From: an uncultured Neisseria sp.
GTDB taxonomy: Bacteria > Pseudomonadota > Gammaproteobacteria > Burkholderiales > Neisseriaceae
Length of the DNA stretch: 9,337 nucleotides
Assembly: GCA_927911515.1 (NCBI GenBank)
Contig: CAKMQH010000092.1
Location: 1-9,337 of the forward strand
Direction of reading: 5' to 3'
Both the position numbers and the translations under genes were made by a program. This document shows, one piece after another, positions 1-6,282 of the stretch. The notes beneath the pieces are model-generated. The model had not been told where the DNA came from and did not search any database. It saw nothing but the letters and a program-made list of their open reading frames with translations. Within the stretch, counting starts at the first letter, position 1; each line of letters starts with the position of its first letter.

Positions 1-137
1 AACCAGTACGGCGTTGCCTCGCCTTAGCTCAAAGAGAACGATTCTCTAAGGTGCTGAAGCACCAAGTGAATCGGTTCCGTACTATCTGTACTGTCTGCGG
101 CTTCGTCGCCTTGTCCTGATTTTGTTAATCCACTATA
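1..137. repeat. Correia repeat enclosed element (CREE), left copy, truncated by window edge
   Basis: The segment is nearly identical to 8999-9137: one substitution (T/C in the ACTGTCTGCGG region) and a T4 versus T6 run near the right end. It ends in GTTAATCCACTATA, the terminal inverted repeat typical of neisserial Correia elements (outer end TATAGTGGATTAA). The first 18 or so bases of the left terminal repeat are missing because the window starts inside the element. The core holds nested inverted repeats, including GGTGCT-GA-AGCACC flanked by AACGATTC and GAATCGGTT, so a transcript would fold strongly. Elements of this family are known to be transcribed with neighbouring genes, cleaved by RNase III and sometimes to supply promoters. 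This copy lies just past the nosL terminator. Confidence 0.93.
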
Positions 138-138
138 T

Positions 139-187
139 AAAAAGTCTCTGAAAACCTGATGGATAAGGTTTTCAGACGACCTTTTTG
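139..187 (-). terminator. Rho-independent terminator of nosL, built on a DUS
   Basis: Read on the minus strand, AAGGTCGTCTGAAAACCT pairs with AGGTTTTCAGAGACTT across a loop of about 8 bases, leaving a one-base bulge because the second arm lacks one G. A T5 tract and further A/T follow. The DUS 12-mer itself is at 171-182. It begins about 12 bases after the nosL stop, so it closes the nos transcript. Its T-tail abuts the CREE at 137. Confidence 0.85.
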
Positions 188-198
188 ATGGGAAGGGA

Positions 199-693
199 TT
201 ATTTGAAGATGTAGGAATCGGGCATTTCGTCGAAGCTGACGACGCGACCGCCTTTTTCTTTGGCAAATTTCTCTGCTTGGGCTTTGTCGGCGAAGGGGAG
301 GGCGTCTTCTGCACCCATGCCGCCGATGAAGCCGCTTTCGATGACGTAGTAGGCTTTTTTGCCGTCTATCCATGCGGCGTCGGCATTGGGTTTGCTCCAG
401 TCTTTGACTTTGCCCATGTCGGTAACGTAGATGATATGGATGCCCTTAGGCTCTTCGGGCAGCTTGGTGTAGCCGAACATCTGCTTGATGGTCGAGAACC
501 AGACGGGGCGGTCGGGTTTGCCGTTGAGGTAGATTTGGGCTTTGGGGCCGTTGTGTTCGGTCAGGTTCATGCTGCAATAGTGCCCCACGGCGCGGTCGCT
601 GATTTGCTGAGGCTCAGGCGGCGGGGTGTCATCCTCTTTGGGACAGGCACTCAGGAGCAGGGCGGCGAGGAGTGCAGGTAAAATCTTTTTCAT
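199..693 (-). CDS. nosL: NosL, copper chaperone lipoprotein for nitrous oxide reductase
   Basis: A 164-residue lipoprotein that delivers Cu(I) for assembly of the NosZ copper centre. The start at 693 is chosen because it overlaps the nosY stop as ATGA, has GGAAAG 8 bases upstream (702-707), and opens directly with a type II signal peptide: MKKILPALLAALLLSAC, lipobox LSAC, Cys17. An upstream in-frame ATG at 747 lies inside nosY and would spoil the signal. After a Pro-rich linker comes HYCSM (Cys40, Met42), matching the Cys-x-Met copper site of the family, where Cys-Gly-Met is usual. GGMGAEDALPF carries Met126, which fits the third ligand reported for characterised NosL proteins. It is the last gene of the cluster and is followed by a terminator. 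The frame is intact. Confidence 0.93.
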   Translation of the reverse strand: MKKILPALLAALLLSACPKEDDTPPPEPQQISDRAVGHYCSMNLTEHNGPKAQIYLNGKPDRPVWFSTIKQMFGYTKLPEEPKGIHIIYVTDMGKVKDWSKPNADAAWIDGKKAYYVIESGFIGGMGAEDALPFADKAQAEKFAKEKGGRVVSFDEMPDSYIFK

Positions 694-1520
694 ATTTGTC
701 GCTTTCCAAAAATTCTTGCTGCCAAGATAAGGGGAATAATAACCCATAATATCTGCGCGGTCAGCAATACGGGCATGGTCAGGCTGATTTGTTCGCTCAA
801 ACCTGCCATGCCTGCGTACATGGCGGTGTTTTCGTAACCGGTCAGGTTGAGCAGGCGGTAGATGTCGGTGGGGTTGAAAAGGAGGACGGTTTCGACGACG
901 GGTGCGGTAATTGTCTGCTGGGTATCGGCGACGAGGATGCCCAAAAGCGCCATGTCAAAGATGACGACGAAAAACAACCAAACGCCGATGGCGATACCGG
1001 CGGCGGTACCGCGTTCTTTAACTTTCGCGCTGATGAGGTAGCCCATGGACAGGAATGCGGCACCCAAAATGACGCTGGCGGCAATCAGCAGGGCAAAGGG
1101 TTTCCACGCGGCGATGTCGAAGCTGCCGTTGGCGAGTTGGAGCGTGATGCCCGCGATTCCGTAGCCTGCGGTGGTGGCAAGGGCGAGGATGATGAGGTGT
1201 CCGATAAATTTTCCGGCAAGGATTTGGTTGCGGGAAACGGGGTAGCTCAACAGCAGTGCCATGGTGCCGCGTTCGATTTCGCCGATGAGGGAATCGTAGG
1301 AGAGGAGCATGGCGATGAGCGGGATCAGGAAGATGGACAGGCTGGAGAGGCTGACGACGGTTACAGTCAGCGGATCGACTTTAACCGAGCCTGTCGGCGA
1401 GCTGCCGAGGAAGCCCAATGAGAGGGCGAGGGCGGCGAGCAGGACGGAGGCGGCGAGTACCCAGCGGTTGCGCAGGCTGTCGCGGACTTCTTTTCCGGTG
1501 ATAATCCAAACGGGGTTCAT
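690..1520 (-). CDS. nosY: NosY, ABC transporter permease for CuZ assembly
   Basis: A 276-residue integral membrane protein, the permease partner of NosF in the NosDFY complex that matures the CuZ centre of NosZ. The N-terminus (NPVWIITGKEVRDSLRNRW) is the cytoplasmic coupling segment typical of ABC-2 type permeases. About six hydrophobic segments follow, at roughly residues 20-39, 53-75, 104-130, 140-163, 170-198 and 245-268. The motif GEIERGTMALLLSYPVSR near residues 80-97 is characteristic of this permease class. It begins with ATG overlapping the nosF stop by four bases, preceded by a strong Shine-Dalgarno GGGAGG (complement of 1525-1530), so translation is probably coupled to nosF. The gene is intact and of normal family length. 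Confidence 0.93.
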   Translation of the reverse strand: MNPVWIITGKEVRDSLRNRWVLAASVLLAALALSLGFLGSSPTGSVKVDPLTVTVVSLSSLSIFLIPLIAMLLSYDSLIGEIERGTMALLLSYPVSRNQILAGKFIGHLIILALATTAGYGIAGITLQLANGSFDIAAWKPFALLIAASVILGAAFLSMGYLISAKVKERGTAAGIAIGVWLFFVVIFDMALLGILVADTQQTITAPVVETVLLFNPTDIYRLLNLTGYENTAMYAGMAGLSEQISLTMPVLLTAQILWVIIPLILAARIFGKRQI

Positions 1521-2413
1521 ACGTCCTCCCTTTTTAAGAATTGTGCGTACATGTCGTCGAGTGTGGGTGTGTGGATGTCGAGGTAGGCGAGGTCGGACAG
1601 GTTGCCCAGTTCGCTGAGTAATGCCATGCGTTCTTCAGCCTGACATTGCGCCTGATAGCTGAGGTCGTCTGAAAGCGGCTGCCAGCGTCCGCTTAACGGA
1701 CGCGGAGCTTTGAGGCGGATGTTGACGGTGAGGGGGAGTCCGCTTTGGACGTGCAGCTCGTCCATGCTGCCGTCGGCGACTTTGACGCCGTTTTTCATGA
1801 CGACGATGCGGTCGGCGTGGCCGTCGAGTTCGGCGAGGGCGTGGGTGCTGAGGAGGACGGTGGCGCCGCGTCCGTTGAGTTCGCGCACGACTTCGTAAAA
1901 CATTTGGCGCGAGGCGGGGTCGAGGCCTGTGGTGGGTTCGTCAAACAGCAATACTTTGGGTTCGCCCAGCAGCGCTTGGGCGAGGGCGAGGCGTTGGCGC
2001 ATGCCTTTGGAGTAGGTACCGACGCGGCGGCGGGCGGCTTGGGAAATGCCGACGCGCTCGAGGAGTTCGTGGTTTTTGGTGAGCGGCTGTTTTTTGAGTT
2101 TGGCGTAGAAATTGAGGGTTTCGATGCCGCTGAGGGAAGGGTGCAGGGCGACGGTTTCGGGCAGGTAGCCGATTTGGCTGCGCAACTGTGCGCCCGCTTT
2201 ACTTCCGGTGCGCTCGCCCAGCAGCATGACTTCGCCTTCGGTAGGGGTAATCAGCCCGAGTATCAGTTTGATGAGCGTGGACTTGCCTGCGCCGTTGTGT
2301 CCGGCAAGACCGACACTTTCGCCCGCCTTCAAGACTAAATCGACTTGGTTGACGGCTTTTTGTGCGCCGAAGCGTTTGGTTACGTTTCTCAATTCGACAT
2401 GGTGTGCGCTCAT
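1517..2413 (-). CDS. nosF: NosF, ABC transporter ATPase for CuZ assembly
   Basis: A 298-residue cytoplasmic ATPase that energises the NosDFY complex; its exact cargo is debated in the family (copper, sulfur species or mechanical maturation). Visible motifs: Walker A GHNGAGKST (38-46), Q-loop Gln80 (SQIGYLPE), ABC signature YSKGMRQ (134-140), Walker B VLLFDEPTTGLD (154-165) and H-loop STHAL (His191). The C-terminal third (about 205-298) is an accessory region outside the nucleotide-binding core. ATG at 2413 has AGGAAG about 6 bases upstream. The stop overlaps the nosY start as ATGA. A DUS lies inside the coding region (1662-1673), where the minus strand encodes LSDDL. It is separated from nosD by a 276-base DUS-rich gap. 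Frame intact. Confidence 0.95.
   Translation of the reverse strand: MSAHHVELRNVTKRFGAQKAVNQVDLVLKAGESVGLAGHNGAGKSTLIKLILGLITPTEGEVMLLGERTGSKAGAQLRSQIGYLPETVALHPSLSGIETLNFYAKLKKQPLTKNHELLERVGISQAARRRVGTYSKGMRQRLALAQALLGEPKVLLFDEPTTGLDPASRQMFYEVVRELNGRGATVLLSTHALAELDGHADRIVVMKNGVKVADGSMDELHVQSGLPLTVNIRLKAPRPLSGRWQPLSDDLSYQAQCQAEERMALLSELGNLSDLAYLDIHTPTLDDMYAQFLKREDV
1662..1673 (+). repeat. DNA uptake sequence inside nosF
   Basis: Exact AGGTCGTCTGAA on the plus strand. On the coding strand it reads through codons for Leu-Ser-Asp-Asp in the C-terminal accessory part of NosF, outside the ATPase motifs. It is unpaired (no nearby inverse copy), so it serves uptake rather than termination. Confidence 0.9.
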
Positions 2414-2436
2414 GAGTGCTTCCTTGTGTGGATGGG

Positions 2437-2518
2437 TTTCAGACGACGTTGGGGTCGTCTGAAAGGGCGTTCTTCGTATGGGGTCGTCTGAAAAAGGGAG
2501 GACGGGGTTTCAGACGAC
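2437..2518. repeat. Cluster of four DUS cores forming two tandem inverted pairs
   Basis: 10-base cores lie at 2438-2447 (minus), 2454-2463 (plus), 2483-2492 (plus) and 2509-2518 (minus). The first two form the hairpin TTTCAGACGAC-loop 6-GTCGTCTGAAA, the last two a hairpin with a loop of about 15 bases. The two bases outside each core are GG or AC rather than the AG of the other copies, so all four are core-only variants. Neither hairpin is followed by a T-tract on the minus strand, which argues against strong termination of nosDFYL transcription. Confidence 0.85.
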
Positions 2519-2634
2519 GTTTGTTATGGGTTGGCGTTTTGACTGTTGCCTGCATCGCGGGTTGCACCGTATTTACGGCGGATGCCCATGGATACGGAAA
2601 TGATGGAGCAAAGCTTTGCTGCGGTTTGTCGATC

Positions 2635-2663
2635 AGGTCGTCTGAAAAAGTTTTCAGAGACCT
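2635..2663. repeat. Asymmetric DUS hairpin after nosD
   Basis: AGGTCGTCTGAAAA (2635-2648) faces TTTTCAGAGACCT (2651-2663); the arms pair except for one bulged G. The arm opposite the DUS has the same deviation (TCTCTGAAAA) as in the nosL terminator at 139-187. It lies 27-55 bases past the nosD stop, but no T-tract follows on the minus strand, so at most a weak or Rho-assisted stop. Confidence 0.65.
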
Positions 2664-3672
2664 TGCGGGAGGTGTTCACAGCGTTCCGCTCAGTTTAATG
2701 CGCCGTTTTCGGCATCGCCCCATTTGGATTGATTGGTTTTGGCTTCTTGCAACAGTTGTTCTTTCATGGCTTCGTATTTGGTGGTGGTTTTGTTGCTGCC
2801 TGCCTTCATCAGCGGTTTGCTGTCGATCACGCCGCCGGGAAGGATGGCGGGAAATTGCGATTGCGCCCATTTGACGATGCTGATGGCGGGACTGTTCATC
2901 AGGAGGCGGGAAACGGGGGCGCGCCAGACGATTTGGTCGATGATGCCGTTGGGACGGTATGCGCTGTCGCCGAAGCCGTCGCCGTCGAGGTCGAACGCGC
3001 TGTTGTCGCTCCAGTAGTTGCCGCGTCCGCCTTCGCCCCAGTCAAGAAAACGTGTGCTGACGTATTTGACTTGGCTTTCGTTGCTGATGAAGGCGTTGTC
3101 GGAAAGGGAGGTGCCTTCGATGGCGGCGGTGAAGTGGATGCCGATTTCGCAGTTTTCAAAATGGTTGGCGACGATTTTGTTGTAGTTGGCGTTGTAGGCG
3201 AAAACGCATTTGCCGGCTTTGTTGATGATGTTGTCGTTGATTTCGGAATAGTTGACGTAGTTGAGCATGATGCCTTGGTCGCGGCTGCCGACGGCGATGT
3301 TGCCGTGTACTTTGAGGCGGTCGGAGAACATCAAGACGTAGCCCATGTTGTTGCCGACGGAAATGTTGTCGCTGACTTCGCTGTCGTTGGTGTACATATA
3401 ATGGACGGCGAAACGCAGGTCGCTGAAGCGGTTGTTTTTGTAGGTGTTGTTTTTGCTGGTGTTGGAGAAAATGCCGTCGCGGCCTTTGGAAATGTCGTTG
3501 CCGATAACTTGCGCGCCGGGGGCATTCCAGACGGTGACGGCGTTGCCGCGTTCGTTGACGCGCAAAGTGGAGTCGCCGACGATTTTATTCTCGCGCACCA
3601 TAGACTCCGCCGAGCCGTGGATATACACGCCGACCGAGTTGTCGAGGATGTTGTTGTGTTCGATCAGGGCGC

Positions 3673-3677
3673 GGGGG
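3673..3677 (-). other. Frameshift in nosD (G5/C5 run)
   Basis: Coding strand ACC-GCA-CCCCC-GCG. With C4 the frame continues as ETAPRALIEHNN into the long downstream frame; with C5 it runs out of frame as APPRPDRTQQ. One surplus base explains the shift. Confidence 0.85.
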
Positions 3678-3945
3678 TGCGGTTTCTTCGAGGTAGATGC
3701 CGGCGTCCATGGCAGGCAGGCTCATGCCGGAACGGGTAACGGTAAGATTGCGCAGTGTAACGTCGGGGGCAGTGACGGCGATGGTGCGTCCGGTGCGGTC
3801 GCCTTCGATTTTGGCGGAGCGGTCGGCAGGGCCTTCGATGGTGATGGGTTTGTCGATAAGCAGCTTGGTTTTGTAAGTGCCGGAGGCGAGTTTGAGCGTA
3901 TCGCCTGCTTGCGCGCGCGCGATGACTTCGGGCAGGTTGTCGGTC

Positions 3946-3953
3946 GGGGAAAA
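3946..3953 (-). other. Frameshift in nosD just after the signal peptide (T4C4 run)
   Basis: Coding strand GAC-GTTTTCCCC-GAC. Removing one T or one C joins the signal peptide frame (FAATIDV) to SPTDNLPEVI. The direction is one surplus base, as at every other shift in the window. Confidence 0.85.
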
Positions 3954-3971
3954 CGTCGATGGTGGCTGCAA

Positions 3972-3983
3972 AGGTCGTCTGAA
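3972..3983 (+). repeat. DUS inside the nosD signal peptide
   Basis: Exact AGGTCGTCTGAA on the plus strand. The coding strand reads ATT-CAG-ACG-ACC, encoding Ile-Gln-Thr-Thr immediately before the predicted signal peptidase site, a position of low sequence constraint. Confidence 0.9.
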
Positions 3984-4115
3984 TCATGCCGCCGAACATA
4001 AACGTCAGGGCAGCGCGTCGCCATGTTTTGAGTTGGGGTGTGTGCATGGAGTTCCTCTGATTCGTGCGGTGTGCGTCGGCACGGTGATGCCTGCCTGTGA
4101 GGGCCGTGTTTTTGT

Positions 4116-4144
4116 TTTATAGCGGAACAGTCTGTTGCGTCCAA
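4116..4144 (-). promoter_or_regulatory. Possible sigma-70-type promoter of nosD
   Basis: On the minus strand TATAAA (4121-4116) lies 17 bases after TTGGAC (4144-4139), with a start expected near 4109, about 60 bases before the nosD ATG. The -10 is good (5/6), the -35 poor (3/6). It lies just past the nosZ terminator, where a new start would be needed. An imperfect inverted repeat TATAGCGGAAC/GTTCTGCTATA (4119-4159) spans the element and could be an operator or a hairpin. In Pseudomonas stutzeri nosD is known to have its own promoter, which makes this plausible. Confidence 0.33.
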
Positions 4145-4158
4145 ACGGTTCTGCTATA

Positions 4159-4223
4159 AAAGGTCGTCTGAAAACGAGGGCAGCGGGTTTCGCTAAGACC
4201 TGAAAGTTTTTTCAGACGACCTT
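4159..4223 (-). terminator. DUS-pair terminator after nosZ
   Basis: Inverted copies AAAGGTCGTCTGAAAA (4159-4174) and TTTTCAGACGACCTTT (4208-4223) form a long perfect stem with a loop of about 33 bases. On the minus strand the hairpin ends in CCTTTTATAG. It starts about 34 bases past the nosZ stop. A smaller alternative stem CTGAAA/TTTCAG lies within the loop side. It probably reduces read-through from nosRZ into nosD, giving more NosZ than assembly factors. Confidence 0.75.
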
Positions 4224-4924
4224 TCCGTTAAGTCAGTGATAAACCGTCAAACCCGATTATCGGGGTTTAACGATCATTTGACCGGACATTTCCATATGCA
4301 GGGCGTGGCAGAACCATTGGCAGTAGTACCAGTGTACGCCCGGACGGACGGCTTTGAAGGTTACCGATTGGGTAGCTTGCGGGCCGATTTCCATCGCGAT
4401 GCCATAGCCTTCCAAAGTGAAGCCGTGGGTCAAGTCTTCGATGGTTTCGACGTTGGTAACATATACGGTTACTTCGTCGCCTTGGTTGACTTCGAATTGC
4501 GGAACGCTGAATGCAGGCGCAATCGCGGTCATGTATACGCGGACTTTGTTGCCTTCGCGGATGACTTTGGAGGCTTTTTCCAGCTCGACTCCGTCTTTTT
4601 TCGCTTGTTCCAAAGCATCTTGCCAGAACCATGGGTCGTTGCGGTCCCAAGTTTTTTTCGGGTTGACTTTGGAAGCGGCAACCAGACACAGGTCATGCGG
4701 TTCGGCAAAGGTCGGGTTGTCGTGTACCAGGCGCATTTCGTCGCCGGAAATGTCGATCAACTGGTCGCATTCCGGTTTCAGCGGGCCGGCGTTGAGGAAG
4801 CGGTCTTTGGAGAATTTGTTCAAAGATACCAGCCATTTACCGTCAGCCTCTTTGGTTTCGCCCATCGTGGTGTGGTTATGGCCCGGTTGGTAGTGAACGT
4901 CGAGTTTTTGTTTGATCGGATCAA

Positions 4925-4931
4925 TTTTTTT
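4925..4931 (-). other. Frameshift in nosZ (A7 run)
   Basis: Coding strand GGT-G-A7-TTGATCC. With A6 it reads KGEKIDPIKQKL and continues into the CuA half; with A7 it stops at once (KGEKN-stop). One surplus base. Confidence 0.87.
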
Positions 4932-5296
4932 CACCTTTGTAGGCTTTGATCGCGTCGTCGATGTTCCATTTAACCATTTGGCTGTCGATAAACAGCGTGG
5001 TGTAGGCGTTGCCACGACCGTCAAACGCAGTGTGTAAGGGACCGAGACCCAGTTGGGGTTCGGCAACGACTACGTCGCGTTCTTTGATTTTGCCTGCGAA
5101 CAAATCGTCCAGTTTGCTGACATCCAATACGGTAACGGTCGGAGACAGTTTACCATTGAGCATGATGTATTTGCCGTCAGGAGACGCGTTACAGCCGTGC
5201 GGAGAGTTTGGCACGGGGATGTAGCGGGTATATTTGGAGTTCGCTTCTGCACGACCGTCCAGCATTTTCACGCCGTTGACTTCTTTGAAGTCGCCG

Positions 5297-5302
5297 TTTT
5301 TT
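5297..5302 (-). other. Frameshift in nosZ (A6 run)
   Basis: Coding strand GAAGGCATC-A6-CGGCGAC. With A5 it reads EEGIKNGDFKEVNGV in line with the next frame; with A6 it reads EEGIKKRRLQ and leaves the frame. One surplus base. Confidence 0.87.
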
Positions 5303-6250
5303 GATGCCTTCTTCGATGGCGGCAATATTGAAAACCACGCACCAGTCTTGTTCGTTGGAAGACGCACCTGCAACGGTCAGGGCGCGTTCGGAGTTGTAGC
5401 AGGTGGAGAAGGAGTATTTGCCTTGGTAGTCGGCATCGCCGTTGTCCAAGTTACCGTCCACCAATACTTGCCATGCGATGTCCATGGTTTCGCCGTCGAT
5501 TGCGGTGTAAACGGCATTCCAAGTTTTAGGATCGTTCCAAGTACCCACGCCGCTTACCGGTACGATGTGTTCGCCGTTGGCAAAGACATAGCCGGTTTTC
5601 GGATAGCGTTGAGGACGCAGACCGTGGATACCTGAAGCATTAGGAATATCGATGATTTTATCGGTTTTCATTACATCCAAACGGATGCGGCAAACACGAT
5701 TGTTTGCTTTATCATTGGCATACGCGTAGCGACCGTCGTAAGTTTGGTCGGTAAACGACAAGTGAGGGTGGTGCAAGTCGCCGTTAGGGTAGCAGCGCAG
5801 ACCGCTGTCTTTCAGGAACTGGTTGGTTTCCGGCGTATTTTTTTCATTCAAAATACGCAGGCTCTCGTTGGTACGGCCCCAACCGGTCGCGCTGTCCATG
5901 TTGAACACGGGGATACGCATCAGTTCGCGCATGGAAGGTACGCCGATCAAGCGCATTTCGCCCGATTGGCCGCCGGAGAGGAAGCCGTAGTATTGGTCGA
6001 GTTCGCCCGGACCGACTTCGGAAGTCTGTTTACCCGGTTCGGCAGAGGCATGAGACTCGGTTTTGGCGGCAGGTGCAGCACCTGAAGCGGCGGCTTTATC
6101 GCCACCCTCTTTGGAACAGCCTGCCAATCCCAACAGACCGGCGCCGGCAATACCTGCGCCGGAAGCGGCGGCAGTACCTAAGAATGAACGACGGCTTAAA
6201 CCGTTTTGTTCTAATTTTTCGTCTGACATACAACACTCCTTGGATAAAAT

Positions 6251-6282
6251 TCGGCAGCCGGCGTTTTCAGACGACCTGCCGA
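6251..6282 (-). promoter_or_regulatory. Leader hairpin with DUS between nosR and nosZ
   Basis: In the 153-base nosR-nosZ gap the minus strand carries TCGGCAG (6282-6276) and CTGCCGA (6257-6251), a perfect 7-base stem around an 18-base loop that contains a DUS (6266-6277). ATTTTAT follows, so it looks like a weak terminator placed only about 10 bases before the nosZ ribosome binding site. It could attenuate, protect the nosZ message end after processing, or simply host the uptake sequence. The rest of the gap shows A/T-rich stretches (a TATAAA at about 6308-6303) but no matching -35. Confidence 0.4.

Larger units (their letters stand above)
2414..2689. other. nosD-nosF intergenic region with hairpins and no credible gene
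   Basis: This 276-base gap splits nosD from nosF, genes that are often close together. It contains four DUS cores in 82 bases (2437-2518), a palindrome AGCAAAGCTTTGCT (2607-2620), a short stem CCGTA-TT-TACGG (2567-2578) and an asymmetric DUS hairpin (2635-2663). The only open frames are short and lack a ribosome binding site at a usable start. I see no convincing -35/-10 pair on the minus strand. Whether nosFYL is read through from nosD or has its own start cannot be decided from the sequence. Confidence 0.7.
2690..4047 (-). pseudogene. nosD: NosD, periplasmic CuZ maturation protein, interrupted by two frameshifts
   Basis: NosD is a periplasmic right-handed beta-helix protein that works with NosFY in building the NosZ copper-sulfide centre. 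ATG at 4047 has AGAGGA 5 bases upstream and opens a Sec signal peptide (MHTPQLKTWRRAALTFMFGG, cleavage near TFA-ATIDV, residues 27-28). The reading frame then shifts at 3946-3953 (into SPTDNLPEVIARAQAGDTLK) and again at 3673-3677 (into RALIEHNNILDNSVGVYIHG). Removing one base at each site gives a continuous 451-residue protein of normal family length ending AENGALN. The repeats rich in Asn-x-Ile/Val (for example NYSEINDNIINK) fit the parallel beta-helix. No substitution-type stop is present. As written it would give a short truncated product. nosD lies downstream of a terminator and a possible own promoter. Confidence 0.88.
4257..6229 (-). pseudogene. nosZ: NosZ, nitrous oxide reductase (clade I type), interrupted by two frameshifts
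   Basis: NosZ reduces N2O to N2 in the periplasm. ATG at 6229 is chosen for AAGGAG 6 bases upstream (6236-6241). The N-terminus has a twin-arginine motif LSRRSFLG (11-18), a hydrophobic stretch and then lipobox LAGC (Cys38), followed by an Ala-rich linker (40-70). In the frame-corrected 656-residue protein all seven CuZ histidines are readable: DLHHPH (153,154), IHGL (202), SPHG (344), PLHT (399), PGHNH (450), EPHD (511). The CuA site is complete: THGF (601) and CQWFCHALHMEM with Cys636, Trp638, Cys640, His644, Met647. The spacing matches the P. stutzeri enzyme. Two shifts, at 5297-5302 and 4925-4931, break the frame; removing one base at each restores it. As written the product would stop shortly after residue 310 and lack CuA, so the enzyme would be dead if the shifts are real. 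Confidence 0.95.

Noticed and set aside
199..747. Upstream in-frame ATG of nosL at 747
   Set aside because: It lies inside nosY and would place a non-signal extension before a clear lipoprotein signal; the ATG at 693 has the ATGA overlap and ribosome binding site.
2437..2518. CRISPR-like array from repeated GTCGTCTGAA units
   Set aside because: The units are DUS cores in alternating orientation with irregular spacing of 6-19 bases, not direct repeats with uniform spacers.
2580..2696. Short plus-strand frame starting MPMDTEMMEQSF
   Set aside because: Only 38 codons, partly made of DUS hairpin sequence, no spaced Shine-Dalgarno, and it overlaps the nosD end.
2416..2874. Plus-strand open frame with a lipobox-like stretch (VLTVACIAGC) after Arg-Arg-Arg in the nosD-nosF gap
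   Set aside because: No start codon with a ribosome binding site at a suitable distance; the arginines come from a translated DUS, and the second half is antisense to nosD.
2729..3739. Long plus-strand frame (336 codons) opposite nosD
   Set aside because: Composition dominated by Val, Ala, Asp, Gly and Phe, as expected for the antisense of a GC-biased gene; no domains and no ribosome binding site. It is a shadow of nosD, as are similar frames opposite nosF, nosY and nosZ.
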